In this document: one piece after another, positions 44,701 through 57,300 of the stretch
Position numbering within the stretch: the stretch's first letter is position 1
Layout of the letters: each line of letters starts with the position of its first letter
Source: Acanthosoma haemorrhoidale
Lineage: Eukaryota > Arthropoda > Insecta > Hemiptera > Acanthosomatidae
DNA: 64,000 nucleotides
NCBI GenBank assembly: GCA_930367205.1
Contig: OV884012.1
Location: 35,374,796 to 35,438,795 of the forward strand
Direction: 5' to 3'
Notes under the pieces: model-generated
Told to the model about the DNA's origin: nothing
Database searches by the model: none
What the model saw: only the letters and a program-made list of their open reading frames with translations
Position numbers and translations under genes: made by a program

Positions 44701-47700
44701 AAATATCTACACATACCCTACCGTCCTCAACTTGATAGATATGGTATTTATTTTATAGGGTAATTATATTAATTACCAAGTCATTTTTAATTGTTTAATT
44801 ACTTTTATGTGATTGGCAATATATTTCCTTATAAGATCATCAAGCGGAGCCTCCATTTCATGTCTGGGTCAATCTTACTTAATTAATTCATCATCGGAAC
44901 TTTAATTGAAACTTCAATGCTTAATTCTTATTTTTATTCCAAGGTCAAACTTATTTCAAAGGGAAAATACTCTATATTTGCTATAATTGACAGTTTAACT
45001 TGGTTTTTGTAATCTAAATTGCCAAATTACCATTATTTTTTCTTTAGTATTATTATCAATTGAAACCTCCATTGAAAATTTAATGTCCACAATTAGTGGA
45101 CTTACTATCACCAGAACAGATAGACCCAATAGTGAAAATCGTGGTGTTTCTGGCTATAGTGTAGACATATATTATTTTTAGTTTTTGAAAAAATTCATCA
45201 ATCTATTGGAGCCCATAAAGACATCTCTCATTAATTTATTTAATTAGTAGCAAAAATATTATTTAAGTTTTGTATTTTAAGAATGGACAATTAAAGAATA
45301 TTATTTAATATATTTTTATTTCATCCAATCTTTTTATGATTTTGTTCATCCTAATTATTTTATTTAAATTTTGTTTTAGTTAACCTCTTTATCAGTATTA
45401 TAGTTGCTACTTTGGTTTATTTAGTTTTAAATTATGTATGCATTACTTTTTTGTTAATTATTGTTTATTGCCTTTCAGGGCCTCGGTAAATTAGCAGAAA
45501 AATATCCAAATATAGCAAGTACTTCAATTCAGTGCCTAAGGGATTTTCTCGTCTCGCCGTCTCCAATCCTTTCTAAGTTGTATCGACTACATAATGAAAA
45601 AGGTCTCTCCCACGATGCTCAGGGTAAGTTGTAGTTCTGAGAATATACTGTATTTGTTTTTAGGAGTCTACATCCTGAGCTGTATGTCCAAAGGCAATTC
45701 ACTATGTATTTTGAAGATTTCAACCCTGAATCTTTGTATCATCTTAAAGAGTAAAGTTATCTTAAGCATGTAGTACTTTTACGTTTCTAACCAAGACTCG
45801 CATTAAATTTTAATGGGCCATTAAATATCCCAACATTAAATGATACAGTAAACAAAAGATGTCAGAACCTGAGATGACCTTTGAGCCGATTGTGCACCTG
45901 CAGATAAGTATGGTTTTCTATGAAAAAAACATGTAGTTGAAATCTTGAGAACAGTTACTATTAAGAATAATAGAGGTTGTATGAAAATTAATTACATCAT
46001 AAACAAATCTGATATTAAGTAAGAGTTTATGAGGTAGAGGTGGTAAAATCTTAGGGTCACAGCGATTACAGTATTTTCCAGTATGTTATGATACTCGCTC
46101 TATGATTTATGCAAGAAGCTGTATTATAGGCATGGAAAATTTAGTTCAAATAGCCCTGCTGGCGTTCATTGTACAAACCAACTTATCCTCATGCTTTTCT
46201 TCTTACTATTATTACAAGATTATAATGATGAGCTTTAAAATTCCTTTTCTTCATTCTTCTGGTCACCTTAAAAAGTACAGAATCAATAGATATCATTTAT
46301 TTTGTAAAGGCTCCCAGTTTTCACATAAATGCTTCAGATGGTATCATAAAAGTAAGCCAAATACTTTTTGATTGTTCCTAAATAACAAAGTTTTAATTTT
46401 CACCCAATAAACCTTATTTCTTATTCCAAATATTAAAAAATTGTACAAATATATGCAGTGGTTATGCACTGCAATTACTATATTTTTTAACAATTGCAGT
46501 AACCTAAAGGGATCTTAAAAAAATCGAAACATAGTTTTGCATAACAAATTAGTTTTTTATTATTCCATGTATACATTCTCATATATTTAGTACAGGATCG
46601 TGCCATGTTATTACATTCAGTTACTTGAGATTTAAAAAAGTCCATTAGTTTTCTTTGCTGCAGTTATGTACCCCAAAGGCCGTTTATGTTGCTATTTTAC
46701 ACATCTTAGGTAGGATCAATAAGTGTGCAGCTTCAGCTTCCTCTAGCTCCTTGACCTATTCAATGCACTTGGAAGCTATAGTTTCTTCTTCACTGTGCCT
46801 CCTCATCTTTGCTTTCACTATCGCCAACAGTCATCAAGCTTTGTGCAAGTGGATTAATTTCTCAATACTTCAAAGTCTGTCAACTCAGCCATTCCTTGAT
46901 TTCTCGCTTGAAATATTTTCACCCCCTGGGATACACTCAGGCCTAGGTTTATTCCAACCTGTTTTTGGGGAAACTAAGAATTGTGCCTTTCCCCGAAAAC
47001 AGTAATAATGACATGACATTGGTGGTGACAACCAGAGGGTTTTATGCCGAAATAAACCCAATCGAAACATGACATTTGATCTTGTCTGTATCTTGCTTGA
47101 TGTTATTGATTGCAGTCTCCCTGATATTTTTGAGTATTTTAGATTACCTCTAGTTCCATTCAAATTCTGTCTTAGTTGTTTGATAGATAATAAAAACTTA
47201 CGTTTAATAGAGTGACATATAACTGAATTTTTAATGTATGATTATTTCTTAAATTAAAAAAAAAAAAAAATTAAACGATACCTTTTCTTAGTATTCATTT
47301 TTTTATTGTATAATGTTCACTCCGGTAACTTGATTTTTTTTTCTTTTTTTCATTTTTTTATGTCTTATTTTTTAGGGTTTCATACACCAGATATTGTAGA
47401 CATTGAGATTGCTGTTAATAAAAGTATGTATATTTTATTTCTTGTAATGTGATTCCATTCTTCTAACCAACCATTTTCCAACATCTAACCACAAATTTGT
47501 CTAACTGAATGTTTAGAGAGTACTGATAGTCTGATTATAGAGATGAAATAATTTAGTCATTCATAAACCATTAGTTTTATACATTAACTATTAAAACAAT
47601 TATGAATTTTTTCTATGTGGCATCTTGACTGTAAGCTCCATTATTTATGTATAACAGTAAAATATTGTATTTAGTATGTATAATTAAGTTTAGATATCAA

Positions 47701-50700
47701 AAATGCTGATTACTTTTTAACATTTAAGTAAAATGTTTTCATATTTTCTTCTAACATATTCAATTTTTCTTTTTTTCTAATTTCATTTGCTTGTTTTTAG
47801 TTTCATTAACATTAAATCTTATCATCTGTCATATTTTTTTCTTTATTTTTTTTTTAGAATTTTATTCAACAGAGTCTGCAAAAGTTAACTCCAATAATAA
47901 ATGTATGTACCTTGAATTTAAAATTGCATTGCTAGTTTCATAAAGTTATTTAGGAAATAGCAAAAAGGTGAATGTTGAACTAACAAATATTGGGGAAAGT
48001 TAGTTAATATAAATGTAAGGTAATATCCCATTATTCAGGACTACTTAATCTAACAATTGATCAACTATAGCTATGTTGGCTATATTTTTCAAGAGACAAT
48101 AAAAGACAAAACAGAAATTGGTTCATAACAATAAAACACATGTTGAGTTTAAACAGTCATTATATTATGTATATATTAAAAAAAATTATTTTGATTTTGT
48201 GAACTTATTTGATTTTGAGTGATAAAAGAAAAAATAGACAATTTTAAAATGGTTTTTGAATGAGATATGTGCCTGTCTGCGAAATATTTAACAATTTCTA
48301 CCCAATTTTTTTTGTGATGGTAGGCCTCATCATTTTGTCTGTACCAATATTTTACTATTCTTCTACTATTATAATGTAGTGCTCTGACACTCAAGTTTAA
48401 GTTACTTTGTGAATGGATTTCTGATATTATTTCAACTGTTATTCAAATCTGTTTCAAGCAAAAAAATAAACAACTAAATGCTGATTTAAAAAAAAAGTAG
48501 AAAAATGTAAAGGAGAGCGTAGTGAATAATGGAGGTATGGCCACCATACTTATAATCCCCAGACTGGAGGTTCTGAAATAATGGAAAAGTACCAAATATA
48601 ATATTAGTTAAATGAGTTGAAGAAGTTTGCTCCCAACAAACCATTGAACTCTTTTACATATTCACAGTTATCTATGGATTCACTGAATAATAATATTAGT
48701 TTTATAGTATATGTTAATTGTGTTATATGTAGAGACCAGATTTTCATGCAGTAAAAACTCAAAATGGGCAAAATTGTGCAGTAAAAAACCCAAAATGTGT
48801 AAAATAGTGTATATAGCTTCTAAAACATGCAAAAATCATCCATAGAAGGCTTATCTAACCTTGTTTGAATCAGAGTAAGATCGAAGAGCAATTTTTTTTG
48901 TTTTTGGTGTAATCAATAAAAAAAAATGACAAATAATATGTGATTCAAGAATAAAAATTATTTACATATTATAAATTTACTTCACATATTGTTGGTATAT
49001 TAAGTATAAAATATTTAAAAAATAATAAAAATAAAAGAACTGTTAGACAAAGTTAATTTTTAACACTTCCATAAAAATGTATGATGTTCCACATTTCAAA
49101 TTTTGTTTTCCCATTATTATGTTGCTTGTCAATTATGACGTTTTTAACATTGAAAAGGAATTTTCTACATCTAATGTTATCAGGAAATTTTTGTAGCAGG
49201 CGATTAGAGAAGGTTCCTGCTGAATGGTGTCAATTTCAATATTTTTTCTGTTAATGAAGTCATTAAATTGTTTTAAGCAAATGTAGCCAACATTTCTTTC
49301 AATCACAGAGTCAAATGTTGCATTTAAATTTCTTCCCTTGTCGTTTTCAATTTTTCTTAGGCTCTCGAACAGTTTCAAGAATTTTAATCTGTGAATTTAA
49401 ATGGAGATTTTTGAAATTTAACCTTGTGAGAGCATTTGATCGGGTGGATAGGTGTGATTTAATAAATGTAAAAGAATGTTTTTTACTTTTATGATTGATC
49501 GAGTCTCACTTTCTTTTAAACATTTTTTTTTTATTGTTCACAAGTTTATTGACTTGTGGGAAAATTTGATGTACTTCTCAATCACTCAATTCAAGCCTAT
49601 GAGCTAACCATGTGGGCTCATGAATCATATTTAGGTTTAAGGTTTAGACCGCACTGCCAGCTTTGAACATGTAGGGTGCTTTATCTGACCCTAACAGGAG
49701 GATTTTGTTCTGGAATTCAGAATATTAAAAAAAATGCATAGATTGTCGTCGTTATTAAAACGTGATACTGTTCCATGGTTGGTACTCAAAAGGCCTTTGC
49801 ATGAAATTAGCAAAGGTGTTTGATTTCCGGATGAAGAATTCCAACAAAAAGTTTACAGATGTAAAGGCCTCTTTCGTCGTTAGTTTCATCGATCAAGGTA
49901 AATATAGTAGGAGCACTATACTTTTTAGATGAAAACCTTTGTTTCTAGGAATAGGCCAATTGTCTCTCCGTTTTTACCCAACTGTGCAGTACAGTGAATT
50001 ACAATCTTTTGCAATTTACTATCTTGATAGTAATATTATCGTTTCTTTAAATTTTAAATTGCAAGTTAAATCAAATAAAATGAATACATACCTATTTAAT
50101 ATAAATATAATAATTCCATTTCTAAGTAGAAATTTAATTAACTTTTTTTTTCCATTTTTTGCTTAAAAAAAAGAAAATTAGATTAAATTGGACCTATTAT
50201 TCAAATTTGTTCAATTTAGCTCAAAAAGCAATTTTGTGGAAAATAAAATTTGGAAACAAGCTTCCTTAGGTCATGAAAAGGATGGATAAATGGCTTAGAA
50301 GACACTAAACACAAGCAAACAAAATGTGCAATGACCCACAAATCTGGTCTCTAGTTATATGATTCTGTTAGAATTAAGATGTTTTGGTCTAATTTTATCT
50401 TACACAACTCCTTTACCTATGTTGAAGAATTCATTACTCGGTGATTCAATACGAAAATTATATCAAATGGGGAATCTTATTCACTACTCGTGAAATAATA
50501 TTAATCGTTGTATTATCGAGGGGCTATATTTAGGTTTAAATGACACAAATTGTTCAAGCCTTCTCAATAATTTTTTTATTTACACCAAGCGGTTTTAATA
50601 GCCCATTTCCATCATCCTTATACATATAATATACAGGGGAAACCACCTGGTGGTTAAAAACAAAGTAGTATCATTAACTAGAAAAAAAAATCCCTTGTAA

Positions 50701-53700
50701 AAACTCTAAGGCTAGGAATATAATCACTCAAAATTTGGAGGTTAATACCAATTGTAAAAGTTTTCCCCACACTGTAAATGTTTCAAATGTTCAGTTTGAA
50801 GTAGAGAAATTAAATTTCTAAATAAAGTTTTGGAATATTGCCCTAGAGCAAAAGTTGGAAGATCTGACATATTAAATATGACATTCAGTGATGTGCTGAT
50901 ATAGGTAATGTAACTAAGATTCAATACATTATTCAATGTAGCTAATATACATAATTTTATAAAATAACCAGTTATAATTTTTAAAAATCCCTTAGTAAAA
51001 CAGCCTATAGTTCTTCATCTAAAGAGACTATTTTGTTGCTATTTTGGTAGTGTTAAGACTTATTTTATCTCTGTTAATTAACAATTTATTAATTTAGCTA
51101 AAATAATTATGAATAAAAATTGTTTTAAATTTTATAACGAAACAAATATAAACAGCACAGAGGTCCAGTCAAATTTTCCCCCTTTAGTGGTAGTTATTAC
51201 ATAACAATACTTCTGAACAAAAGAAATCTGTAATATAAAAATAACTTTTATATTAAAATTTTTCATACAGATTCAACTTTTATTTTACAGACTGAAATAG
51301 AAAACAAGCTGAATTACCATGACTTAACTATCCGCAATAATGGACATGAATATACATATGTATAATACATTAATAGTATATACCGTTAAACGGGACAGTA
51401 ATACATGAACAATCCTTCGTCTATCCTCGCATAAAAATTACACTTTCCATATACCGTATTGACATACTTTTAAAAAGTGGTTGCAAAGTAGCATTTAGCA
51501 ATGCACAAACTACCTATATTTACATTAATAAATTGAAAGACCTTAGAGACCCTACGGACTGCTCAGAAGTGTACAGGTTAATGTGCAGTATGTGTAGCAA
51601 TATTTACATGGGCTGTAGCGGGAGGAAGGTCAGCATACATATAAAGGAGAATTTGTGAAATAAATCTTCCGAATATTTTTAGTCACTGTTGGCCACTGAA
51701 AGTCATAGGAACAGAGACCAAGGTGAAATGAAAATTTTACATAATTGACTTCACCAAGCTGATACTTGAGAGTCTGGAGATAAAATACCAAAAAATTACT
51801 AGTAATAAAAATTTTAATATTAAAACTGATAATATCGAGGCTCTATGTACTGGTTTGCTCAATAAACCCCCACTTAAGTTCTTACCACTTTTGCTGGTCC
51901 TCCACAAGTTGGTGTGTTTGTTGCCACTTTAGCGGGTTATCATAACAGTCGTTAGTACTTTGTTCATATTGGGCTTTCAACTTCACAATCAATATTTCAG
52001 CTAACATAGCTGCATGACCCTTATGGAATCTAACAAATTAAAGTCTAAAAACATAACAGATGACTATTGTCAGAGAAAACAACTTTTTTTTTTTATATTA
52101 CTGAACCCACTCTTGTCAATGACTCTTTTGTTTGTATTATTTGTTAGAAGTATCTATCTATAATTTGTGTTTTGTGAAACTAATTGTGCAAATTGAAAAT
52201 GAGATTGATTTCTTCAGTTTGTGGCTTACTTATTAGTTTTAAATATGCTCAGTTTGTTGTCATTCTATGCTAACAATTTTCTTCTTATCTTAATTTTTAG
52301 TTGGTGGCACGAGCGGTACTTTGTGCGATTGTTGTCACTCGCCTTTTGAAAAACTGCGAGACGCTGCTATAGAGAACCTCTGTATGGCTTTGAGATCAGC
52401 ATACACTGTGGATCACAATTGTGTCCCGGCTCTGGTAGCTTCTCTATCGAACAGGCTGTACACTGCTCAAAACTCGGACAGGTAAAACTATTATATTAAT
52501 AAATATTTTATCTGTATATCGCATGGATTTCGAATTATTTTAGTTAATAAGATTAAGTTGTAATCTGAACAATCATCTTATGAAGATGCTAACAAAAAGA
52601 CCTGTGACATGAAAAACAAAGAAATCATTACCATTTGCTTTACGAGATGGAGGCTGGCACAGGAGAAAGAAATGGCTAGATGCTATTTGGGGTCACATTG
52701 ACATTGTAGTTTTCATTAATAAAATTAATTTATTTTATTTATTCACCTAAAAGTAGGTATTAAATTATTTTAAGAAACATAATGATCTATCACAAAAAAC
52801 AAACCTCTTTATTTTTTTTTATTTTTTTTTTTTTTTAGTGAGAGCTCACTGATTTTGAACAATACCATCGTGATGCTCGGTCACATTGCTGTTACTTTAA
52901 AAGACACTCAGAAAACAACCGAAACAATCCTGCAGTTTTTCCAGCAAAGGCTTTGCAGGGTTCCATCTCCTGCCGATGTTCTTATTGTTGATCAACTTGG
53001 TTGTATCATCATTTCCAAGTGTGAGGTATGGTTTTTGTCTGAAGATTGGCTTATTTTTTTTGGTTTAACTGAGCTAGAAGCAGGAATTTTAATTTATTAA
53101 ATTTATTTTTCAGCCAAATGTTTATGAAGAAATCATGAGAATGTTTGTGCAGATCACAGTAGAGGCAAGTAATGCCGCCTACACTAACGATAAAACAAAT
53201 CAATACAAGTAAGGAATCTTTTAAACTTTTCTATTTCAGTTCAAACTTCAAAAGCTCTACCCTTTCTGTTTACTTATTCATATATTTAAAATTAATCATA
53301 AAATCTGTAAACATTTCACTTAACATCAATTCGAGATCTGATAGAGTTTTAATGATGTAGGGCTTAAAAGATTAAGAGCATTTCTCATGAGATAATGAGC
53401 TTAAACTTTAGTTGGTTCGGTCCATTTGGATGAAAGTTATGATGTGCAATACGAAATGTCAGTTTATAACTTGCCTGTTTTTCTCTTCCTTAATCTTAAA
53501 TATCGTAATCCTAATAAAAGTGAAATGCCTTAGATGGCCTTATGTTAGTAAGGACCTTATGCATAATTTCTTTCATTTTTACTAAATTTACAGAGAAACA
53601 GCTGTTAGGTCATTTATGAAATGACAAATAAATCTAAATTTTGATTTTGGGAGCAGATAATGAATGATCATAGGTCAGTCCTATGATTCTGAAAATGTTT

Positions 53701-54305
53701 TATGAGCTAAGAAGCATGCTGATTTAACATTTTATTTTCAATTTATCTTATGCAAGCTAAGACAAGGGTGTTTATGATCATCATCTATGTATCCTCCAAA
53801 CGAGTGTGAAGCAGTGGCTAGGGTTCTCGTATAACTTATTGTAATTAGTAGAAGAATAGTGAACGTAAATATCGTATTGATTTGTGACTGGTCTATTGTC
53901 CTCTTTAGATAATTGTCTCTAGTTTTTATCTTTAAGTATGTTATCAGTACCCTATTTTGTATATTAAATTGTCTAGACATGTTTCTGGTGGTGTGATTAA
54001 TGCCCTCGCAAACATAGCTGCCAACATCCAAGGGGAGACAGAAATGGGTGAGCTGTTGGTAAGACTGATGGAGCTGTTTGTCCAGCTGGGGTTGGAAGGC
54101 AAGAGGGCATCAGACAAGGCTCCTACAAACAAGGTTTGTACACTTATGAGAAAATGTGATTAAATGTATAAATTATTACTAGTGCTCTTTGTTCTGAGTT
54201 GCCTTGCCATTATATCAAAGTTTCGTTTTTTTTTATGGAAACAAAAATTTGTTTAGAGAGAGAGAGGGGGAGAGAGAGGGAGAGGGAGAGAGAAAGAGAG
54301 AGAGA

Positions 54306-54372
<67 letters not shown>

Positions 54373-57300
54373 ATAAAATATTTATATATATATTTATATA
54401 AAAACATATTAAATATGCGATTTCTTTTATTGGCTTTCAAACTGTACTTTTTAAAATTGCTTTTGCGTTGCTGTCTTCAATGTGGTCGTAAGCATAGAGG
54501 AAGAACTTCAAATCTTAATTATCTTCTGAGATATCTTGAAAGTCAGCAAAACAGGTCCAACTTTCTCCACATTTTATTTATATTTTTTATATTTCCTGTT
54601 ACTGATTTCCCCAACACTTAATTATCAGTATTTTCCAGCAGGTTGATTGAATCATTTTTACTGATACTATCATAAAAAGTTCAGGCATGTGCACCCCATT
54701 TTGAAAATTGCTTTACTCACTGGTTGAGCCCTAATCACAAAATAGACTCAAAAGAAATTTGGCTGTCTGCTATATAGCATTACAGATGCTGGGTAGTGAG
54801 CAGAATGAATCCTCTATGGTACTGTTCCTCCCAATATGCATATTTTGTAAGTATCATTCTCCTAGAGATCTTGATGTGGACTAGAAGTGGACGGATGAGT
54901 TGTGGGACAGCTTGAATGTAGAGCAGTTTTTTCTGTTAGTAAATTCGTATCATCTACTTTTACTGTTGAGGAATTTCCATTTCACTTGACTTAAAGAATT
55001 GGTTCTAATTTTAGTACTCTTCTACTATTGTGGGGAATATTGAAATTGGAAGCTTTATCAACATACTGGCTTACTTATTTTTTTAATATTTTTTCGTTGT
55101 TTTAGAGTCACGTGCATGCCAAAGCTCATCACAGCCATTTATACTGCTTAACTTACACAACTCTATAGCCTAATTATATATAGTGTGCTTAGGTTTCCAG
55201 CCAAATCACATTTTAGGAGTGTTCTCACCACTTTTAATTTTAATAATTCAATTTGCCAGTTTATAACTTATTTTGAGCATATTCAATTTTATGTATGTTA
55301 TATTTTGTTCTACTCATAGCATATGTCTTGTCAAATGAATGGCTGATGTTTTTAACAAGGGTTATTAATATTATAGGCATCAAGCAGTGCAGGCAACCTA
55401 GGAATGCTGATTCCTGTTCTTGCTGTTCTTGTGAAGCGCCTTCCAGTTATCAAACAACCCAAACCAAGGCTACATAAACTGTTCAGAGATTTTTGGTTAT
55501 ACTGTGTTGTCATGGGATTTACTACACAGTCTGGTAATTGCTTAATTTTTTTTTTTTTTATCTATCTTCCTAAAAATAATTTTTTTTTCCTACATTAAAA
55601 GTTGACAAATGTATTTTAGTATACAAGGTTATGTATTTTTTATTTTGTAATGATTGACAATTAGCTTTTTATTAAATCTGAACTTAGAAAATTGAAATGA
55701 AAAATATTTAATATTTATTACATAGTAATGGAGTTGGCCGGTATCCATTGTAGTGACTGGACATCCATTCAATGCTCTATTGTAAAACCTATAACTAAAA
55801 GTAGTAAACCTGTGAAGTTTAGTGTTAAAACTGTGAACACTGATAGTATAATAAGGGCCTTAGTTATTCTGATCATAGAAACAATGATTGTGCAAAAAAT
55901 GAAACATAAATGTAATGTAAAAAAAAGTACCGAGTAATGGTCTCTATTACAAGGACTAATCATGGTCACAAAAACCTTTCGTTTGATTATTAGGACTTCA
56001 TATCATTTCATTAAATATTATCATCATTTTTATCCGTTGTTTATTCTGATACAGTTGTTTAAGATGGAAGAATTAAAAGCCATGATTTTATTAATGCCAA
56101 ACCATTTAGATACAAATTTGGAAGAAAAAAGTTCTGAAGTTCAGTCATCACTGAAGGAGTCAAGAGAATTAAGAAAGATAATTGAATTATTTGATGACCA
56201 TCTTCGACAAATAGAAGGATGCTTATTATCGGTTGACATGTCTACTAAAGAAGCAAAGGTAGATGACAGAGTTATTATGTTAGAAGACTTAAAAAAATAA
56301 AAGTAAAAAAAAAACCCGTATTGGTAAATTTTGTCACTTTTAAAAAGAAAATTGAAACTAAGGCTTCAATATAATCTTATAAATTCCTGTCTGTCAAAAT
56401 GTCTGAAGACTTCCTGTACAAAATAAGGAAAGAATAAAATATATACTGCCAAGAGGCATGAAGTAGATGCAGCTCAGCAAGACTGAAATATGACACATTA
56501 ATTATTAATAATACAGTATATATTTTAGAAGAAGTGTAAACAGTAATATTTACTAATAATTTAGTGATTAAAGAGGGTGGCTCTAACTGTATCGAGACAA
56601 TAAGAAGAAAAAAAAGACTGTTGAAAGCTCTCTGATTGTTCTGTATAGCATGTAACCAAACAAAAACAATTAAATGTTTGAAAACCAAAGCATATAAAGC
56701 ACCCTGAAACTAAAAGGACTAATCCATGAATAATAATATTCCCTAGATAATATAATGATGATACAATATCTCTCCTAATTTAATACAATTTCTTTTTTAT
56801 CTTTAACTATAACCTGTAAACATCTCTTATGTTGTTTTCTTAATTTTTAAATTTTATTGCTGAACAATTAATTGAAAACAACTGAATATAATTGATCAAA
56901 TAATGATAACAGGTATTCAAATTTATGTGGGAAACTGGATATTTAGAGGATATGTTATTGATTAAAATTTTATATAGGATTTAATAATAATAAGTCTATT
57001 GATGATAACCAATCTTTAACATTGTATTTTTTGATTTCGTAGAAGTTGTAAATTATTTTCGTTTTTTAAGTTTCTTAGAGGTATATTTTATTTTTTTGTT
57101 CCTCTTTCTTTACTTCATATGTTATTTACTTATATAAGTCAAATCTTGTTATTATAAAATTGGTTACCAATGAATTATTGACTCAAATTGTATATTTCCT
57201 GTATAAATTTTGTTGACTTGGATTAACAAAGATTAGCATAGTGTAAACCCCCGACTTTCTCTCTCTTCCTCCTCCCCCTAAATGTTTACAGGAATTTGGG

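Larger units (their letters stand above)
47903..52300 (+). other. PI4KA intron 12, with hAT and Penelope-like insertions
   Basis: 4.4-kb intron, the largest complete one in this gene here. It contains the hAT element 48730-50353 and the Penelope-like fragment 51390-51830. The rest (47903-48720, 50360-51390, 51830-52300) is AT-rich without recognised content. Confidence 0.75.

Noticed and set aside
54199..54621. 140-codon Arg-Glu repeat ORF, with 54204-54401 and 54210-54440
   Set aside because: Translations of the (AG)n microsatellite.
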